Assembly: GCF_032118995.1 (NCBI RefSeq)
Contig: NC_092650.1
Span: forward strand, 22,330,001-22,394,000
Length of the DNA: 64,000 nucleotides
From: Asterias amurensis
Lineage: Eukaryota > Echinodermata > Asteroidea > Forcipulatida > Asteriidae
Direction of reading: 5' to 3'
In this document: positions 23,601 to 36,589 of the stretch, piece after piece
How positions within the stretch are numbered: the first letter of the stretch is position 1
Layout: each line of letters opens with the position of its first letter
Made by a program: the position numbers and the translations under genes
The notes under the pieces: generated by a model
The model's database searches: none
Seen by the model: the letters and a program-made list of their open reading frames with translations, nothing else
What the model was told of the DNA's origin: nothing

Positions 23601-26600
23601 CTAGTCAGAATTCTTTTCCTCTGGAGCTACAAGGAGAAATCTCTGCATGAAACACGTCATTGAATCTGTAGTGGGTGAAAACAATCAAGAAAAAAACGTT
23701 AAACAAATTATCATGGTCCAAGAAAAGGTGAACATTTTAAGGAGGTTAAAAGTAAAAGTTGTGTACAAGTTCTCTTTCAACACCGGTTTGGCAGAAAGTT
23801 CTGCCCCCCCCCCCCGCCCATTATGAAGAATGGGAGACTTTGGAACGCTAGGTGGCAGCAGACTTACCAGGTAAATTTACATTGTTTACGTAGTTCTGAG
23901 CATGCGCACATTACCGATAACAATGGATTTTACCTGGTAAGTCCGGGTGCCACCAAGCGTCCCAAAAGACTCCCATTGTTTCGAAATTTCACCTGATAGC
24001 GCCCTCTTTTGAATCGCTTTCTTTCAGCCTGTGCTAACCAACCGTATGGTGTACACGCACACAAAGACAATTCCCCATAGACATCTACTGGTACATTGAC
24101 TGAAATGCGTTGCATTATTCTGAAAAGGGGGTTTATTGGGTGCGTTCGTTTAGCTTCCCTGGGTCGACCCCGGTGTGTGACGGTGTTTTTTTCCAGGACG
24201 AACGTGTGCAGATAGTTACCCACGTTCGTCTTGGGAAAAAAAAAACCGCCACACACCGGGGTCGACCCTGGGAAGCTAAACGAACGCACCCATTGTTACC
24301 ATCAGTAAAATCCCTCAAAATTAACGATCTAATATTATGAGAGAACAATACTTTTGTAAAATCGTGAAACTTGAAAAATCCTATTACAAACTGTTAACCC
24401 AGTATTTTTTCTTAGGTATATTGATAGTGTTTACATGAGTGCAGAGGTAAGTGTTTACATGAACAAAAAAACTGCGGACCGTGGACCGTTTACCATTAGT
24501 TCGTTGGAATTGTTGATATCCAGTGCAATGTATATTAATACTAATATTTATACAGTTGCATGCACTTTGATTTTAATGCCACGATCAGACGTGTAAAGTC
24601 CGTTATTGCAAAGTAGCCGCGAAATACACACCGAATTGCCGTTTAGCAAATAGCATCGCCACCATTAAACGTATTATAAAATAATTATAAGTCGTAATTG
24701 AATCTGATATGAACCGGATAGTAATAAAAAAACAGCCAATGCGTCGCCATTTTGGAAATCTGTAAGTTATTAATTCAAACACATAGTCTCTGTTATTACT
24801 GACTGAAAGCTAGTCCTGCCTACATTATTATATTGCGTATGTGCAAGACGGTTAGGTCGTCATCACAGCAGTAGCCATTTTGAAACTCTCGAAAAACAAG
24901 AAGCCCTCAACCTATAAACCAAATCATTTAGAAGGCCTGTACATAATACGTATACAAAAAGCAATGTGTTTGCCGTTTTAAGAAAATAATTTTGATTTAT
25001 CAGCTGTTATTCTTTTTCCCCGATTATGTTCACAATGTTATTTGTAAGGGCGTTATATTTTGTTTGAAAACTTCGTACGCGTTTGTAAAGTACTATCATG
25101 CGAAATTCTAAACGGCGTCCGGTGACGTAAATGAACACAACGCAACCATAAAGTGCTACCATGCGAGATTCAAAATGGCGTCCGGTGACACCAATGAACA
25201 CCAAGCAACCATAAAGTACTACCATGCGACATTCAACATGGCGTCCGGTGACGTCAATGAACACAATGCAACCATAAAGTGCTACCATGCGAGATTCAAA
25301 ATAGCGTCCGGTGACACCAATGAATACAAATCAACCATAAAGTACTACAATGCGACATTCAACATGGCGTCCGGTGACGTCAATGAACCTTCTGGGCCCA
25401 ATTTCATGGCTCTGCTCACCGTAAGCACAGAACGGCGCTTACGGAAGCAGGGAATTCTGTGCTTACGGCAAGCGTATTTCACGGGTAAGCGGCAAATTTT
25501 GGCTTCTGCGCGTGCGTACTCAACGTTGCTAGGCATTCTACGCTTACAAGGCTAGCGCAGAAATTCGGTGCTTGCACGTAAGCGGGGAATCGTGATCGTA
25601 AGCGCGGAATTCGGCGGTAAGCAGAGCTCATTGGGCACTGACCTGGTACAGAACACCCGGCGGGCACAAAAGTGTGTACAGCAGTGAACGTCGAGAGTGC
25701 ATTGGACACGAGAGAAGAAGAACAAGACCATAATGTAAAAAGTAGTAGACGAAAAATAAAACAAAAATGTAAACAAATCACGTTACCCATTGCTTTCAGA
25801 AACCACGCTGGTTTGGACTGCCATTTGACGAATATAAAGTAGAACGGTATCCCCGATAGTGCGATGATGAAACCAAAGCCGCTGTCTGACGGAGACGAAT
25901 ACAACGAAGTAGCTACCACAACTAACGCACATGTAATGAAGATGATTGGCAGGATGATTGGAACCTGGAAAATAATCAATTCATCTATCAATTAATTGAT
26001 AGTAAAGTCCTAACTATTCTTGCTTTGTAATGTATTCGTTCCCGACATTATTCATTTTGATCTGTCTTTTTAAATACCACGCAATGATTGGAAGGATGAG
26101 TGGAACCTAATTGATGAGTCATTAATCGATCAACAAATCAATTGATTATCACAAAAATCCCCATATTTTGTATTTTTACCCATTCGATGTACTGTTAATG
26201 AAACCAAAACCATTCGAACCCATACACAAATCGGTGTAAGGATAAAACCAAAATTAAAGTTCTCTATTCCCGACCTAAAGTGTCTTGCTATCAGAGACAC
26301 GTTGCCTTGGATCGGATGATTTGGTTTATACAAAGCGTTTGTAACCGTTTGTTATAAAATGCATAATATGATTAGATATTTTAGAAGTAGAACATAATGA
26401 TCCACACAAGCATCACTCGAAGCTGCGTGGTTTTAATTATCGTCAACTAACACGATCGGCCATTATGGGAGTCAAATTTTTTGACTCCCATAAATTGCCG
26501 ACAGTGGTAGTTCGCAAAATGAAAGGAAAACCACGCAACTTCGAGGCATATTTTTGTAGATCATTGTATTCTACTTTGACAACATCTTTCTAAACAGTAT

Positions 26601-29600
26601 GCATTTTTATAAAAAGAAAACAATTTTATAGACCAAATCATCCGAATCAAGGCAACGTGTCCTTTTAAGGCAAAGGTGTAATGACTGCGACTCGAACCCA
26701 CACTCTGCTGATCAAATACACCAGAGTTTGAATTCGGTGCTCACTGCTCTTATAACAGCAGCTAGACCACTACACGCCTTTATAGCATCTTTACTTACCT
26801 TGAATGGTCTGTGTAAGTCAGGATACTTCCATCTTGAGTAAGGTATAACAGCAACTGCGACGGAGACTAACAGCCACGTGGTGAAGCTCATGTAGTCGAC
26901 AAGTTGTTGTATATTTCTACTCATAAGCATTGCCACTGCTATTGGAAACTAAAAAAAAAACATATTGGATACCAATTTTTAGAGGCTTTAATATTGTATT
27001 GCCGTATCAGATTGTCCAGTTTTGTGTAGACACTACGACTCGTCATCGTGATTTGCGTATGTTAGTCAAAATGTCCATTCGTGAGAGAAGAAACATACCA
27101 TAGAAACGAACCCTAAAAGTTTGATCTTGTGTAATTACTCAAATTAGTTTTTAGCATTTTAAACTTACTTGGTAACGATGGAGAACTGTTGATAGTATAA
27201 AACACTGTGAGAAACGGCTCCCTCTAGAGTAACGTAGTTTTGAGAAAGACGTATTTTCTTACTACCCTACTGAACGCGATTTTTTTGTGCAACAGGGTTA
27301 TACTTTTTTCATTATTCTCTTGCAACTTTGATGACCAATCGAGTCCAAATTTTCACATTTTATGCATATAATGTTCTCTGGCAATTACTAAGTTTGTCCA
27401 GTGCCTTTAATGAGTAGATGGGCGCAATGAAAACAATTTAAACACCCTTAAAAGAGTGTTTGTCCCTTTTCAGTTCTCGCAAAATATAGACAAACTCCCC
27501 AAAGACAATTGAGTAATTGCCTTTCTCAAACTTATAATAAATAAAACCATTCACTTACGGCTGCGATTGCTGCAGGAAGAGGTGTCTTATTATGTACATG
27601 GATCATTCCCAGAATGCGAGGCATACAATGTTCACGTGATGATACCATTAGAATCCTGTATAAGATAAATCGGTTTTTAACATTAATGGTAGAAATCTAC
27701 GCAGCCGAAATCTGACCATATCGCTCCGAGATGTTATGACCTGCACCGTACAAAGCGTTCATGAAACCGCACCTTTACGTTGGGCATAATGGCTCTTCAC
27801 ACTTTTCTTCAAGGCGCACACATTAGTTATACCCTAGTCACACACTAAAGGCAGAATGCCATCGGAATGAAAATTCTGTGTATATTCCTGAATGTTCGAA
27901 GTGCATTATAAAACATCTGAATGACTGAGTGCATTCCACATATCTGGTCCCATTCTTGGGCTATTTATTTCAATTTATTTATTTATTTATTTATTTAAAG
28001 ATCTGTAAACAGGATACAAAAATCAGCACAAGAGCTGTATCACATAATGGTCCTGCTCATTGCTCAGGACTTTCATGTACCCATGTCCGGTAACAAGAGG
28101 TTTCTAACTATAGCTAGCTATAACATTCCCACTAAACACGACGTAACAGTAACATTTAGGCCCAGTTGGAGGCAAGTCATTGCTTGGCTGATGAGCAACT
28201 TCCCGCTAGAGGCTGCCGACCTTATAGCCCACCTACCAAGGAACAAATCCCAGGCATGCTAACCCGGCTGATTAGTAACTCCCTACCCGGTTAAGAATCC
28301 AATTAAAAACAAAACGTCTTGAAACCAAAGTCCTCAGAAAAGAACGTCAAACAACAATGTGCCTCGCAAATCTGAATATCTTAGGACCGTTTACTTTAAA
28401 AAACGTTTTCAACCTTTTTGAAAACAAAGTCCATGGAAAAAAAAATGTCTGACAACATTTTTACCTTAAAAAACGAAATACATGTATCTAACAATCGATT
28501 TCTTTAAAAACGGTTTGAACCTGATTTAAAAACAGAGTCCAATAAAAACGTCTGAAACAAATTACCTCGCAAAACTGAATATCTGTCCATTGATAGATCC
28601 AATGCAGGATAAGGGTACGGCGATTGAGATGACCAGAGCCCAGTTACCGAGAACACGTGAGCTGAAAGTCTAAAGAAGAAAAAAGGCAAACAAAATGTCA
28701 AAGCCTTCAATCAGCCTAAACAGTGGTACCCCGGGCGGGGCAGGTGCAACAAGTGATGGCTCTAACAAAAAGATCACAGAGATTTCCACTTTATAGTGTA
28801 GTGTGATCTAGACTTCATGAAAACATTATCTTCTGAACACCACTAGATTACACTACTCGAAACGTCGAGGAGAACTCAGCCTGCAGCTCATTTCAAAACT
28901 TACCTAAGAAGAAAGTAAAACTGGCTTTTGGACTCTAAACTAAGATATGTATACGATAAGGAGACCGCTAACATAGATAGCTCAGTTGGTCGAGCTCATT
29001 AAAAAAAATTACCTTAGAGGAGAGTCTGGCTTTTAACTGGCACCCTTAACTAAGATATTTATAAGATATGGAGACCGCTAACATATGGCCTTTTCGAAAC
29101 CACGGCTTCAACTTTGAATTCAGCTTGAGGCTCCGTTCTCAGCAACTATTTCCCCCAAGCACATCAATTGCTACTAACCAGGGCAACGGCTTCCGCAGAC
29201 AGTACCTCTAGCGGATCTAGCACCACGAAGTATGCCAAGTTGACCAATAGGTACGTACTGGTGACGAAAATCATTGATATAATGATTCCTAGAGGAATAT
29301 TCCTGCATATAACAAATAAATAATTGAAAGAAATTATTATCATCTTTGGAGATGTTATTGTGATACAATAATGAGCTTAACCCAAAATTTATTGAAAACA
29401 TCGGAATACCGCAAACATTAGGGCTACAATCCCGCCAAAAATGCTTGGGCCAGCCTTTGCGAACGTTTCGTAAAACCATTCATTGTACACTTCCCACAGA
29501 CAATAGTCATTCTCTCCCCCTGTCCCCCGTCCACTGCTCAAAGTTGACTGGAACGCAAAGACCGTGCCATCAGAACCAACATTGAGAGGGGGCAGGGGCC

Positions 29601-32600
29601 TAAACGAGATATGGCTGGGATTGTATATCGCTCATACACCCGAGTAATTATATTTTTAATAAACTTTACCTTGAAGGATTTACAATTTCTTCTGTAAATG
29701 ATGGTAGAAACTGCCTGCAAAAATTAATCATAACGACATTGAAATTAAATAATTGTTTAAAATGGTGGGAGAACTCACAAATACCTTTAGTGAAAAGAAC
29801 AAAAAAGTTGAAAAAGAGAAAATAATTATTAAAGCGAAACATGTTAAAACAAAAAGGAGCACAGGCATCTCATTATAGTCTGGACTATGAACACCAATAT
29901 GTTTCACACACCTTTCCTGTGCGACGATAACATTGGCACATATTATTCCCAAGTCAGCCAGAGTCGCCAACTGACTCACATTGATCTTGACCCGGTTCAA
30001 ACTTCATCATTTAAATGTTTCTAATGTGTTTGCACACCTGAGTCACATTAAGATACTTGTTGGTCAGCCTGACTCCGCTACGGGTCAGTAACACCGTGAC
30101 CTTGACCTGCGTCTGACCTATCTTTCAAATGTTTTCTAACATCCTGAGTCAGATTGAAACATACTCATATTCAGTCTGACTCTACCACGGGTCAGTCTCA
30201 CCGTGATCCTGACCTTGGTCAGACTTATCCTTCAAATATTTCTATGTCGCATTCTGATTCAGATTGAAACATACCCATGCTCAGTTCGACTCTGCCATGG
30301 GTCAGTCTTATCAAGACCCTGACCCTGACCTTGGTCAGAACCATCCTTTAAATGTATGTTATCTACATTCTGAGTCCGGTTCAGACACCACCGATCAGTC
30401 TGACTCTGTCACGGGTCTTTCTCACCTTGACCGTCACCTTGGTCAGACCTACTGTTCAAATGAAACCCGCATACTGAGTCATGTTGAGACACCCCGGTGA
30501 GCCTGACCTTGCTACAGGTCTGTCGTCACCTTAATACCCTAAACCTGGCCAGACATATCCATTGTTCCCAACCCGCATTCTGAGTCAGATTGACATACCC
30601 CGGTCAGCCTGATTCACTACGGGTCAGTCTCACAATTACCCAAAACATAATCAGTTCTAGCCAATAAGATGACATGGTGAGATCTTTACCATCCAGAATA
30701 AGCGAATAGACCAGAGTACATAGCTAGTGGTAGCTTGCTAAGATCCACGTACACAGCTGGCTTGAATGCTTGCTTTAAGTTGTCAGTTTGACCTGCAGCG
30801 GAGAAAAAAAAACCGGAATAATATACAGTTAAGTCCTCCTAAAAAGATCAGCAGCCAGTTTCACGAAACGCTAGGATTAATCCTATCTCAAGTTTAGGAT
30901 GAGTGTTTATACTTTAGGATTGTTTCAATGCGTTCTAACGTCTTCATATACGGACCTTAACTCGTCCTGAAGTCCTAGAATTGATCCTAGTTTAGAAAAA
31001 GGTTCAATCGATGGATATATTTTTTATTATTGGTTTATTAAAAACATCCAAACTTGGCAACCAGAGGCTGAATTGCGTTAAAATAACAGAGCATAAGAAA
31101 ATATATATACTATTTTTAAAATTACAGAAAAACATTAGGATATAAAAATATTTATTTAAGTACAAATACAAAATACAAGATCTTTAAAATCTAAAATACA
31201 AAAATACTTTCCACTAGGGAGGCATAACACACCTCTTGCTATAAACTCTGTTAAGTGCTACTATTCATTTAATATTTTAAAAGAATATAAATAGAAGCAC
31301 GAAATAAACAATTGCACTACAAGAGCATGCAGCAAGAGGCAAGTTAAAAATAAATAGCAATTGCACCAGAAACATGTACATAATACAAACAAGCACTTTG
31401 AATTAAACATTTAATAATTATTTCTCAGACAATGAACATCCATGCAATGCATGGTTCACCACACGTGTGTGACATCAAAGTCCGTTTTTTAGAAAATCTT
31501 TGAGACATTCATGTTAACAGGTATTTGTTTTGCTTTGCATGCAATGAATATTCAGCAAAATATTCACGTAAGAATACTCTTGCACTGAATATTCTTTGAT
31601 TGATTGGCACTGAATATTTAGACATCGAATGCAAGTGAATATTCAATGAATGTCCATGAGTATTCATGCAATGATTTGTTCACCCCACTTTATATCTTTC
31701 TCTATGATGTGACACCAAAGCCAGTTGTGGAGACAATCTTAGAGATATTCATGTTACAAAATATTTGTTTTGCTTTGATGCAATGAATATTCAGCAAAAT
31801 ATTCACGCAAATAGTATTCATGCACTGAATACACATTGATTGATTGGCACTGAATATTAAGACATCGAATATTTATGCAAATGAATGTCCAATGAATGTC
31901 CAATGAATATTCGGACGATGAACATTCATGCAATTATTTGTTCACCCTACTTTTATCTTCCCCTAAAATGACATCAAAGCCAGTTGTGGAGAAGTCTTCA
32001 AAGTATACATTAATGGTTACCTTGCAACATGAAATACAATCCCGAGGCGATGATGAGAAGCAGCTCAATGACTTTAGCTACTGTGGAGATAATCTGAACT
32101 CGCTTACTCCATAGAACACTCACACTGTTCAACCAAAATATAGCCACTGGGAAACAAATAAAATTAAAATTGATGGTAATATAAATAAGAATAGCACTAA
32201 TAATAATAACAATCGGTTTTTATACAGCGCTTTCAAATCCGAAGGGCGTCTCAAAGCGACCAAACATGATTAGAATGATTTTAAAGGTACTGAACACCTT
32301 TGGTAATTGTCTAAGACCAGTATTCTCGCTTGGTGTATCTAAGCATATGCATAAAATAACAAACCTGTGAAAATTAATGGGCTCAATATTGTTCACCGAA
32401 TTTGCAAGAGAATATAAATGAAAGAAAAAACATCATAGTTGTATTACTTTGCGTGGCTATCAGATGCATATAATAAACAAATTCAGCTGAAGTGTTTCAA
32501 TATTTGAGTGAGAAACTACCTCTTTCTCAAAAACTAAAACGATATTACTTAATATAATGTTTAGACAAATAACAGCTCTCCATTGCTCGATGCAAGGATA

Positions 32601-34289
32601 AGTTGTAACAATGCAAGGTAACAATTTAGTTTAGTAATAACCAATAGTGCCCAGTGCCTTTAATGGGTTTTATGAATTTGGGCCCAGGTTAAAGGGACAC
32701 ACCGGCCGAATTGGGCTATTTGGGCTACAAAATAGACTAAGATATGACTTCAACGGTCTTCCAGGAATGAAGAAGAACAGTCTTTAACAAAAAATCATAA
32801 AATTTAGCCGTTTTTGAGCATTTTAAGACAAAAACGCAGGTCGCGTGATTTTTCTAACCAAAAAGTGGTACAAACAATCACGTGACCTTCCGGGCTAGTT
32901 TTACTTTCAGCCGTCTAAAAGTAACTTACTTAAGCAAATTTAAATCTTTTTTTTACAAAATTATTTACGAATAATTGACGAAAAAGATCATGTATTCAAA
33001 TTATCGCTACAAAATGTAAATAATGGTGAAAAATCTAACGTAAGATTCACATTCAAAGAGTCCGTGTAACGGAAGCTTGTTATATGGCCGCTTTGGTTTT
33101 TTAAAATCATTTTTCGCTAAATACGTGACATTTTGAAGATTTCTTTTTATAGCAACCGTCTGTAAAAACATTATTTATGATTCTACACCCCTAAATTGCG
33201 GGGTGACAGCGAGTGCCAACCGCATCTATGCCCGTAGCATTCACAAACGGACACCACTGGAATTTTAAACCCAAAAGCCGATCTTAAGAGAGTTAAATTT
33301 CTCATCACTATGGCATTTTAGGCGAAATAACTTTGCAGAATGCTTACTACCATATAGACCTTTTCGCAAATACCAATTGCGCAGCTGTTGAATGAGGTGC
33401 ATGCTTGTTTAGCTAGGCTGGCGACCAAACGTGATCGGCCTTGCCGGTCTAGCTATCTGGTCAGTTTAGCTGGTCAAATATACTGGCGATCAAACTTGAT
33501 CGGCCTAGCTAGACCAGCATGCAACTTATTCTACGCCTAATGCGTACTTGCGATAAGGTCCTTTTTCCATAGTTATAACAAGGAGGTATTGGATAATACT
33601 TTTTACCAATATTCATTAACTCCAAAGTATGACCATACTTTTTGTGATTGAGTCACCATTTTGTAATCGTGGACTATATATACATTACCTAGCAATAATA
33701 CAGCCAGAAACTGAATCAAAAAGTACGGTATCTCGCAGTCTCCAAAAAAAGGCTTCAACATGTAGGTGACCCCGGTGACTGAAATGACGGCATACTGTGC
33801 AGTGATAACGGCCACCAGGTTCGTCCACACTCGCAGGAATGCCGGAATGGCTCCGAACGTCTCCAGAATATACGTGAAGTCTCCACCGGACTTCGGGATA
33901 GTCGTCCCGAGCTCAGCGTAACAGAGCGCCCCGATGGCCGATAAAATCCCACAGGTGACCCACACCATGAGCGCCATCCCCACGCTGCCGGTGTTTTTCA
34001 GCACTCCTTTCGGTGAGATGAAAATTCCCGAGCCCACCACGGTGCCGACAACGAAAGCGATGCATCCACCGAGCCCGATCTGCCGTTCAAGAGTCACTTC
34101 GGCTCGGTGGAATTTGGTGACGTGCTCCGGCGATATCCGGACTGGAATAGGATCGTGGTTCCATCTCTTGACATGGGCTCTGGATATTTCAGTCTCGTGT
34201 ATTGCCATGTGCAGGCCATCCATGATGACTCGTACAGATGTCCACCGGTCGAAAGAAACAACAATCCCCCGTGGAGTTTTGACAGACAC
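23601..34289 (-). CDS. xCT/SLC7A11-like amino acid exchanger light chain, copy B, 10 exons
   Basis: Coding exons, 5' to 3': 33689-34289, 32021-32146, 30690-30792, 29670-29714, 29179-29302, 28566-28669, 27559-27655, 26799-26948, 25787-25964, 23601-23665. They join into 530 codons plus TAG, with exon lengths and phases identical to copies A and C apart from exon 1. The N-terminal cytoplasmic tail is about 68 residues and unlike the others; the Met at residue 23 is an alternative start. The TM1 motif GSGIFISPKGVLKNTGSVG and the heavy-chain cysteine Cys185 (PFFGDC) are kept. Both xCT substrate arginines are lost: the R135 position is Ile162 and the R396 position is Thr424 (MSFTTW). I infer a changed substrate range, perhaps neutral amino acids, while pairing with an SLC3 heavy chain probably remains. 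The reading frame is intact in every exon, so it looks functional. Confidence 0.92.
23830..23985. repeat. R9 foldback element
   Basis: Arms GGGAGACTTTGGAACGCTAG and GGTGCCACCAAGCGTCCCAA with TTACCAGGTAAA/TTTACCTGGTAA inside. Lies in intron 9 of copy B's 3' side, just after exon 10's upstream acceptor region. Confidence 0.75.
24135..24295. repeat. R8 foldback element between copies A and B
   Basis: Ends GGGTGCGTTCGTTTAGCTTC and GAAGCTAAACGAACGCACCC, with arms of over 60 bp that pair almost perfectly. Confidence 0.9.
25086..25392. repeat. 63-bp tandem repeat, five units
   Basis: Units start at 25086, 25149, 25212, 25275 and 25338 with TAAAGTRCTACCATGCGA, and include GGCGTCCGGTGAC. The period is a multiple of three, so open frames on both strands are a by-product. 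Confidence 0.92.
25388..25655. repeat. Foldback element in intron 9 of copy B
   Basis: Ends TGGGCCCAATTTCATGGCTC and GCAGAGCTCATTGGGCAC, filled with short CGTAAGC/GCTTACG repeats. Confidence 0.75.
26290..26670. repeat. R4 foldback element in intron 8 of copy B
   Basis: CACGTTGCCTTGGATCGG at the left and CAAGGCAACGTGTCC at the right, with the GGGAGTCAAATTTTTTGACT centre. Confidence 0.8.
26680..26785 (-). mobile_element. SINE head fragment beside exon 8 of copy B
   Basis: The minus strand shows GGCGTGTAGTGGTCTAGCTG and GTGGGTTCGAGTCGCAG, a tRNA-like A box and B box. It ends about 14 bases before the exon 8 donor. Confidence 0.65.
27130..27411. repeat. Diverged R1-related fragment in intron 7 of copy B
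   Basis: Recognisable by TGTAATTACTCAAAT, GAGAAACGGCTCCCTCT and GTCCAGTGCCTTTAA in R1 order; the ends are decayed. Confidence 0.55.
28000..28330. repeat. Possible LINE 3'-end fragment in intron 6 of copy B
   Basis: A TTTA microsatellite (27965-28000) borders AGATCTGTAAACAGGATACA and a GC-richer non-coding stretch, as a reversed LINE tail would look. This is suggestive only. Confidence 0.3.
28918..29090 (+). mobile_element. Two partial SINE copies of the GGCTCAGTTGG family
   Basis: ATAGCTCAGTTGGTCGAGCT at 28977 and two copies of AAGGAGACCGCTAACATA or its variant, matching the 5' part of the element at 9085. A further fragment is at 17475-17560. Confidence 0.6.
30020..30640. repeat. About 105-bp degenerate tandem repeat rich in GGTCA half-sites, intron 3 of copy B
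   Basis: Six units alternate CTGAGTCAGATTGA, CAGCCTGACTC, ACGGGTCAGT and TGACCTTGGTCAG. It contains TGACCTTGA, the complement of the TCAAGGTCA extended half-site. Confidence 0.8.
30848..31010. repeat. R7 foldback element, diverged, in intron 2 of copy B
   Basis: CAGTTTCACGAAACGCTAGG at the left and repeated GTCCTA/TAGGA in the centre. Confidence 0.6.
31435..31990. repeat. About 290-bp duplication in intron 2 of copy B
   Basis: GACATCAAAGTCCG at 31470, CACCAAAGCCAGTTGTGG at 31712 and CATCAAAGCCAGTTGTGG at 31972 mark two and a bit units full of GAATATTCA palindromes. Confidence 0.75.
32281..32663. repeat. Diverged R1-related MITE in intron 1 of copy B
   Basis: The left end TTAAAGGTACTGAACACC and right end CCAATAGTGCCCAGTGCCTT mark an older subfamily without the GAGACCTCA palindrome. 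Confidence 0.65.
33352..33570. repeat. Inverted-repeat MITE in intron 1 of copy B
   Basis: Left end ATAGACCTTTTCGCAAATAC and right end GTACTTGCGATAAGGTCC; tandem CTAGCTGGTC-like motifs inside. Confidence 0.7.
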
Positions 34290-34299
34290 TCAAAGCCGT

Positions 34300-35857
34300 C
34301 AAAACCTCAAGTCTGAATGGAACTATTTATTTTCCGAAACATCCCATTACTGACACTTTGAGTACAAAGGTGAGTCATGCAGTAGTTGTATTAGATTAAG
34401 TCAATTTGTAACCGGTATACAGATAACAAAAAGCACACCTTGGACTGTTATTTTTATTTATATATTAAAAACTCGGATTGTCATTTTAGTAAAAACTCAT
34501 TGAACCATAGTTGTAAAGCCGCGTCTACAGGTTCTAAAGGTTATGCGAGCTACAGTTAGCTCCAGGCTAAACATAGGTTCATGATTTAGGGTTAAATTTG
34601 ATCAAACGTTGTTTCTACATTGGCCCGGGCACGAAACACCCAGTTTTATACAAGTGTATTGGGGCTACATTTTGGTGCGGTTAAATTTAGGTACAATGTT
34701 GGTGTAGTTTTTAGATAATGCGATTGGGCTGCACGTATGGGTCACATTTGGGTGGAAGTGTCGTGGCAGAGCGATTTCAGCAAACAAAAACTTGGTAAAT
34801 AAAGGAAACACGATCCTTGGAACGCTCTAAAAAAATAAAAACATGCCCATGCATGTTTCAGCAAACAAAAACTTGGTAAATAAAGGAAACATCGTGTTTC
34901 CTTTATTTACCAAGTTTTTGTTTGCTGAAACAATGCACGTTTTTATTTTATTTTAGAGCGTTCCAAGGTTCGAATTACTACTGATAAAAACTCGTTAGCG
35001 GTGAATCGAAATACACGCTTGATCTATGTTATGGTTGTTTGACACTGAAGGTTGTAGTTAAACAATAAATCGTATGGAATCGAAGCAAAAACCAACATAA
35101 ATATGACCCAGATCTATGTGGTCCAAACACTTATCTTATAGCTACACCAATATTGTACTTAAAAACTAAGTGTAGCCCAAAGTTATACTTTAAAAGTGAC
35201 CCAGACATAAAGTACCCCAAACGCTTTACCTAAACGTTACATCAGCATTGCATCTTAAATTACAGCCCAAACCTATATACCTATATACATAAATGCTACC
35301 TTTGCGTATATATAGCCCCAACCCCTCATCAAAAATTCTACGCCTACATTGTTACTACCTTCAGCCCTGACCTAAATGTAGCCCGAAACCTGTACCTTAA
35401 TATGACCCATACATCTATCTAACCACAACGCTTTTATATATTAACACCTATTGTATCTACATTCAACCCGGACCTAAATTTAGCCCCAAACTTTGGCTAA
35501 CAACTTATATTAATAAAGCGCACATAGTATATCTACCAAACAAGGTTTAACCAAATGAAAAACAATTACACCCCAAATTTTCTTAACTTGCCCTGCATCA
35601 AACAAGGTTGGGCCCGTGACAAAATCGATGTGTCATACATTAGAGCCGTCCCACTCGGAGCCGTCCCACTCGTTTCGTTTATTTCTTTTCTTGTGGTGGA
35701 ACACCCCCCCCCCCCGCCCCTCCCATCTCATCCCCTATATACCAATTGCTTTAATTACTACCCCCCTTTCATCGAGACATGAGGTGATGGGGCAAGTCAA
35801 CAATGTGCCTCATATTAGGATCCTATGTTATTGTACGGGATTTGATGCAATGCATGG
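34300..35857. other. Upstream region of copy B, no gene seen
   Basis: Contains the long hairpin at 34780-34970 and, at 34620-34760 and 35080-35520, degenerate short repeats of the TAGCCCAAACCTAAATGT kind. A poly-C tract is at 35704-35720. Confidence 0.55.
34780..34970. repeat. Long near-perfect hairpin upstream of copy B
   Basis: CCTTGGAACGCTCT at 34815 pairs with AGAGCGTTCCAAGG at 34955, and AAACTTGGTAAATAAAGG pairs with CCTTTATTTACCAAGTTT around a 4-base turn near 34892. The inner arm is also duplicated directly at 34784-34813. Confidence 0.9.
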
Positions 35858-36385
35858 TTAAAGGCAGTGGACACTATTGGTAATTGCTAAAAATAGTTAT
35901 TAGCATAAAACCTTTCTTGATTACGAGTACATAATAGGGAGAGGTTGATGTTAGAAACGGCACCCTCTGAAGTGACGTAGTTTTCGAGAAAGAAGTAATT
36001 TTCCACAAATTTGATTTCGAGACCTCAAGTTTAGAATTTGAGGTCTCGAAATCAAGCATCTGAAAGCACACAACTTTGTGTGACTAGTGTTTTTTTTTCT
36101 TTCATTAATATCTCACAACTTCGACAACCGATTGAGCTCAAATTTTCACAGGTTTGTTGTTTCATGCCTATGTTGAGATACACCAAGTGAAAAGACTCGA
36201 AATCAACATCTGAAAGCACACAACTTTGTGTGACTAGTGTTTTTTTTTCTTTCATTAATATCTCACAACTTCGACAACCGATTGAGATCAAATTTTCACA
36301 GGTTTGTTGTTTCATGCATATGTTGAGATACACCAAGTGAGAAGACTGGCCTTTGACAATTAGTAATAGTGTCGAATGTCTTTAA
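35858..36385. repeat. R1 MITE with internal 150-bp tandem duplication
   Basis: Full R1 ends. A segment starting CATCTGAAAGCACACAAC at 36057 recurs at 36207, so this copy is about 150 bp longer than its relatives. Confidence 0.8.
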
Positions 36386-36589
36386 AATAATTACAATCGG
36401 TCTTCAGTAACACCATGTGTATATTAAAAGCGAGACATGTTCTCCAAAAGCACATAATCTACCAAAATAGTAGATACCCACACGGTATTACCGCAAACAA
36501 AATAAATTATTTAATATGCACATTGGTCAACGAGTGAGTAATTTTTTGTGCAATGAGTTGAAGTGATCGTCCAACCATCTGTTTTTAAG

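Noticed and set aside
25007-25555. Open frames with 21-residue repeats on both strands
   Set aside because: By-product of the 63-bp tandem repeat in intron 9 of copy B; no splice or start context and no protein similarity.
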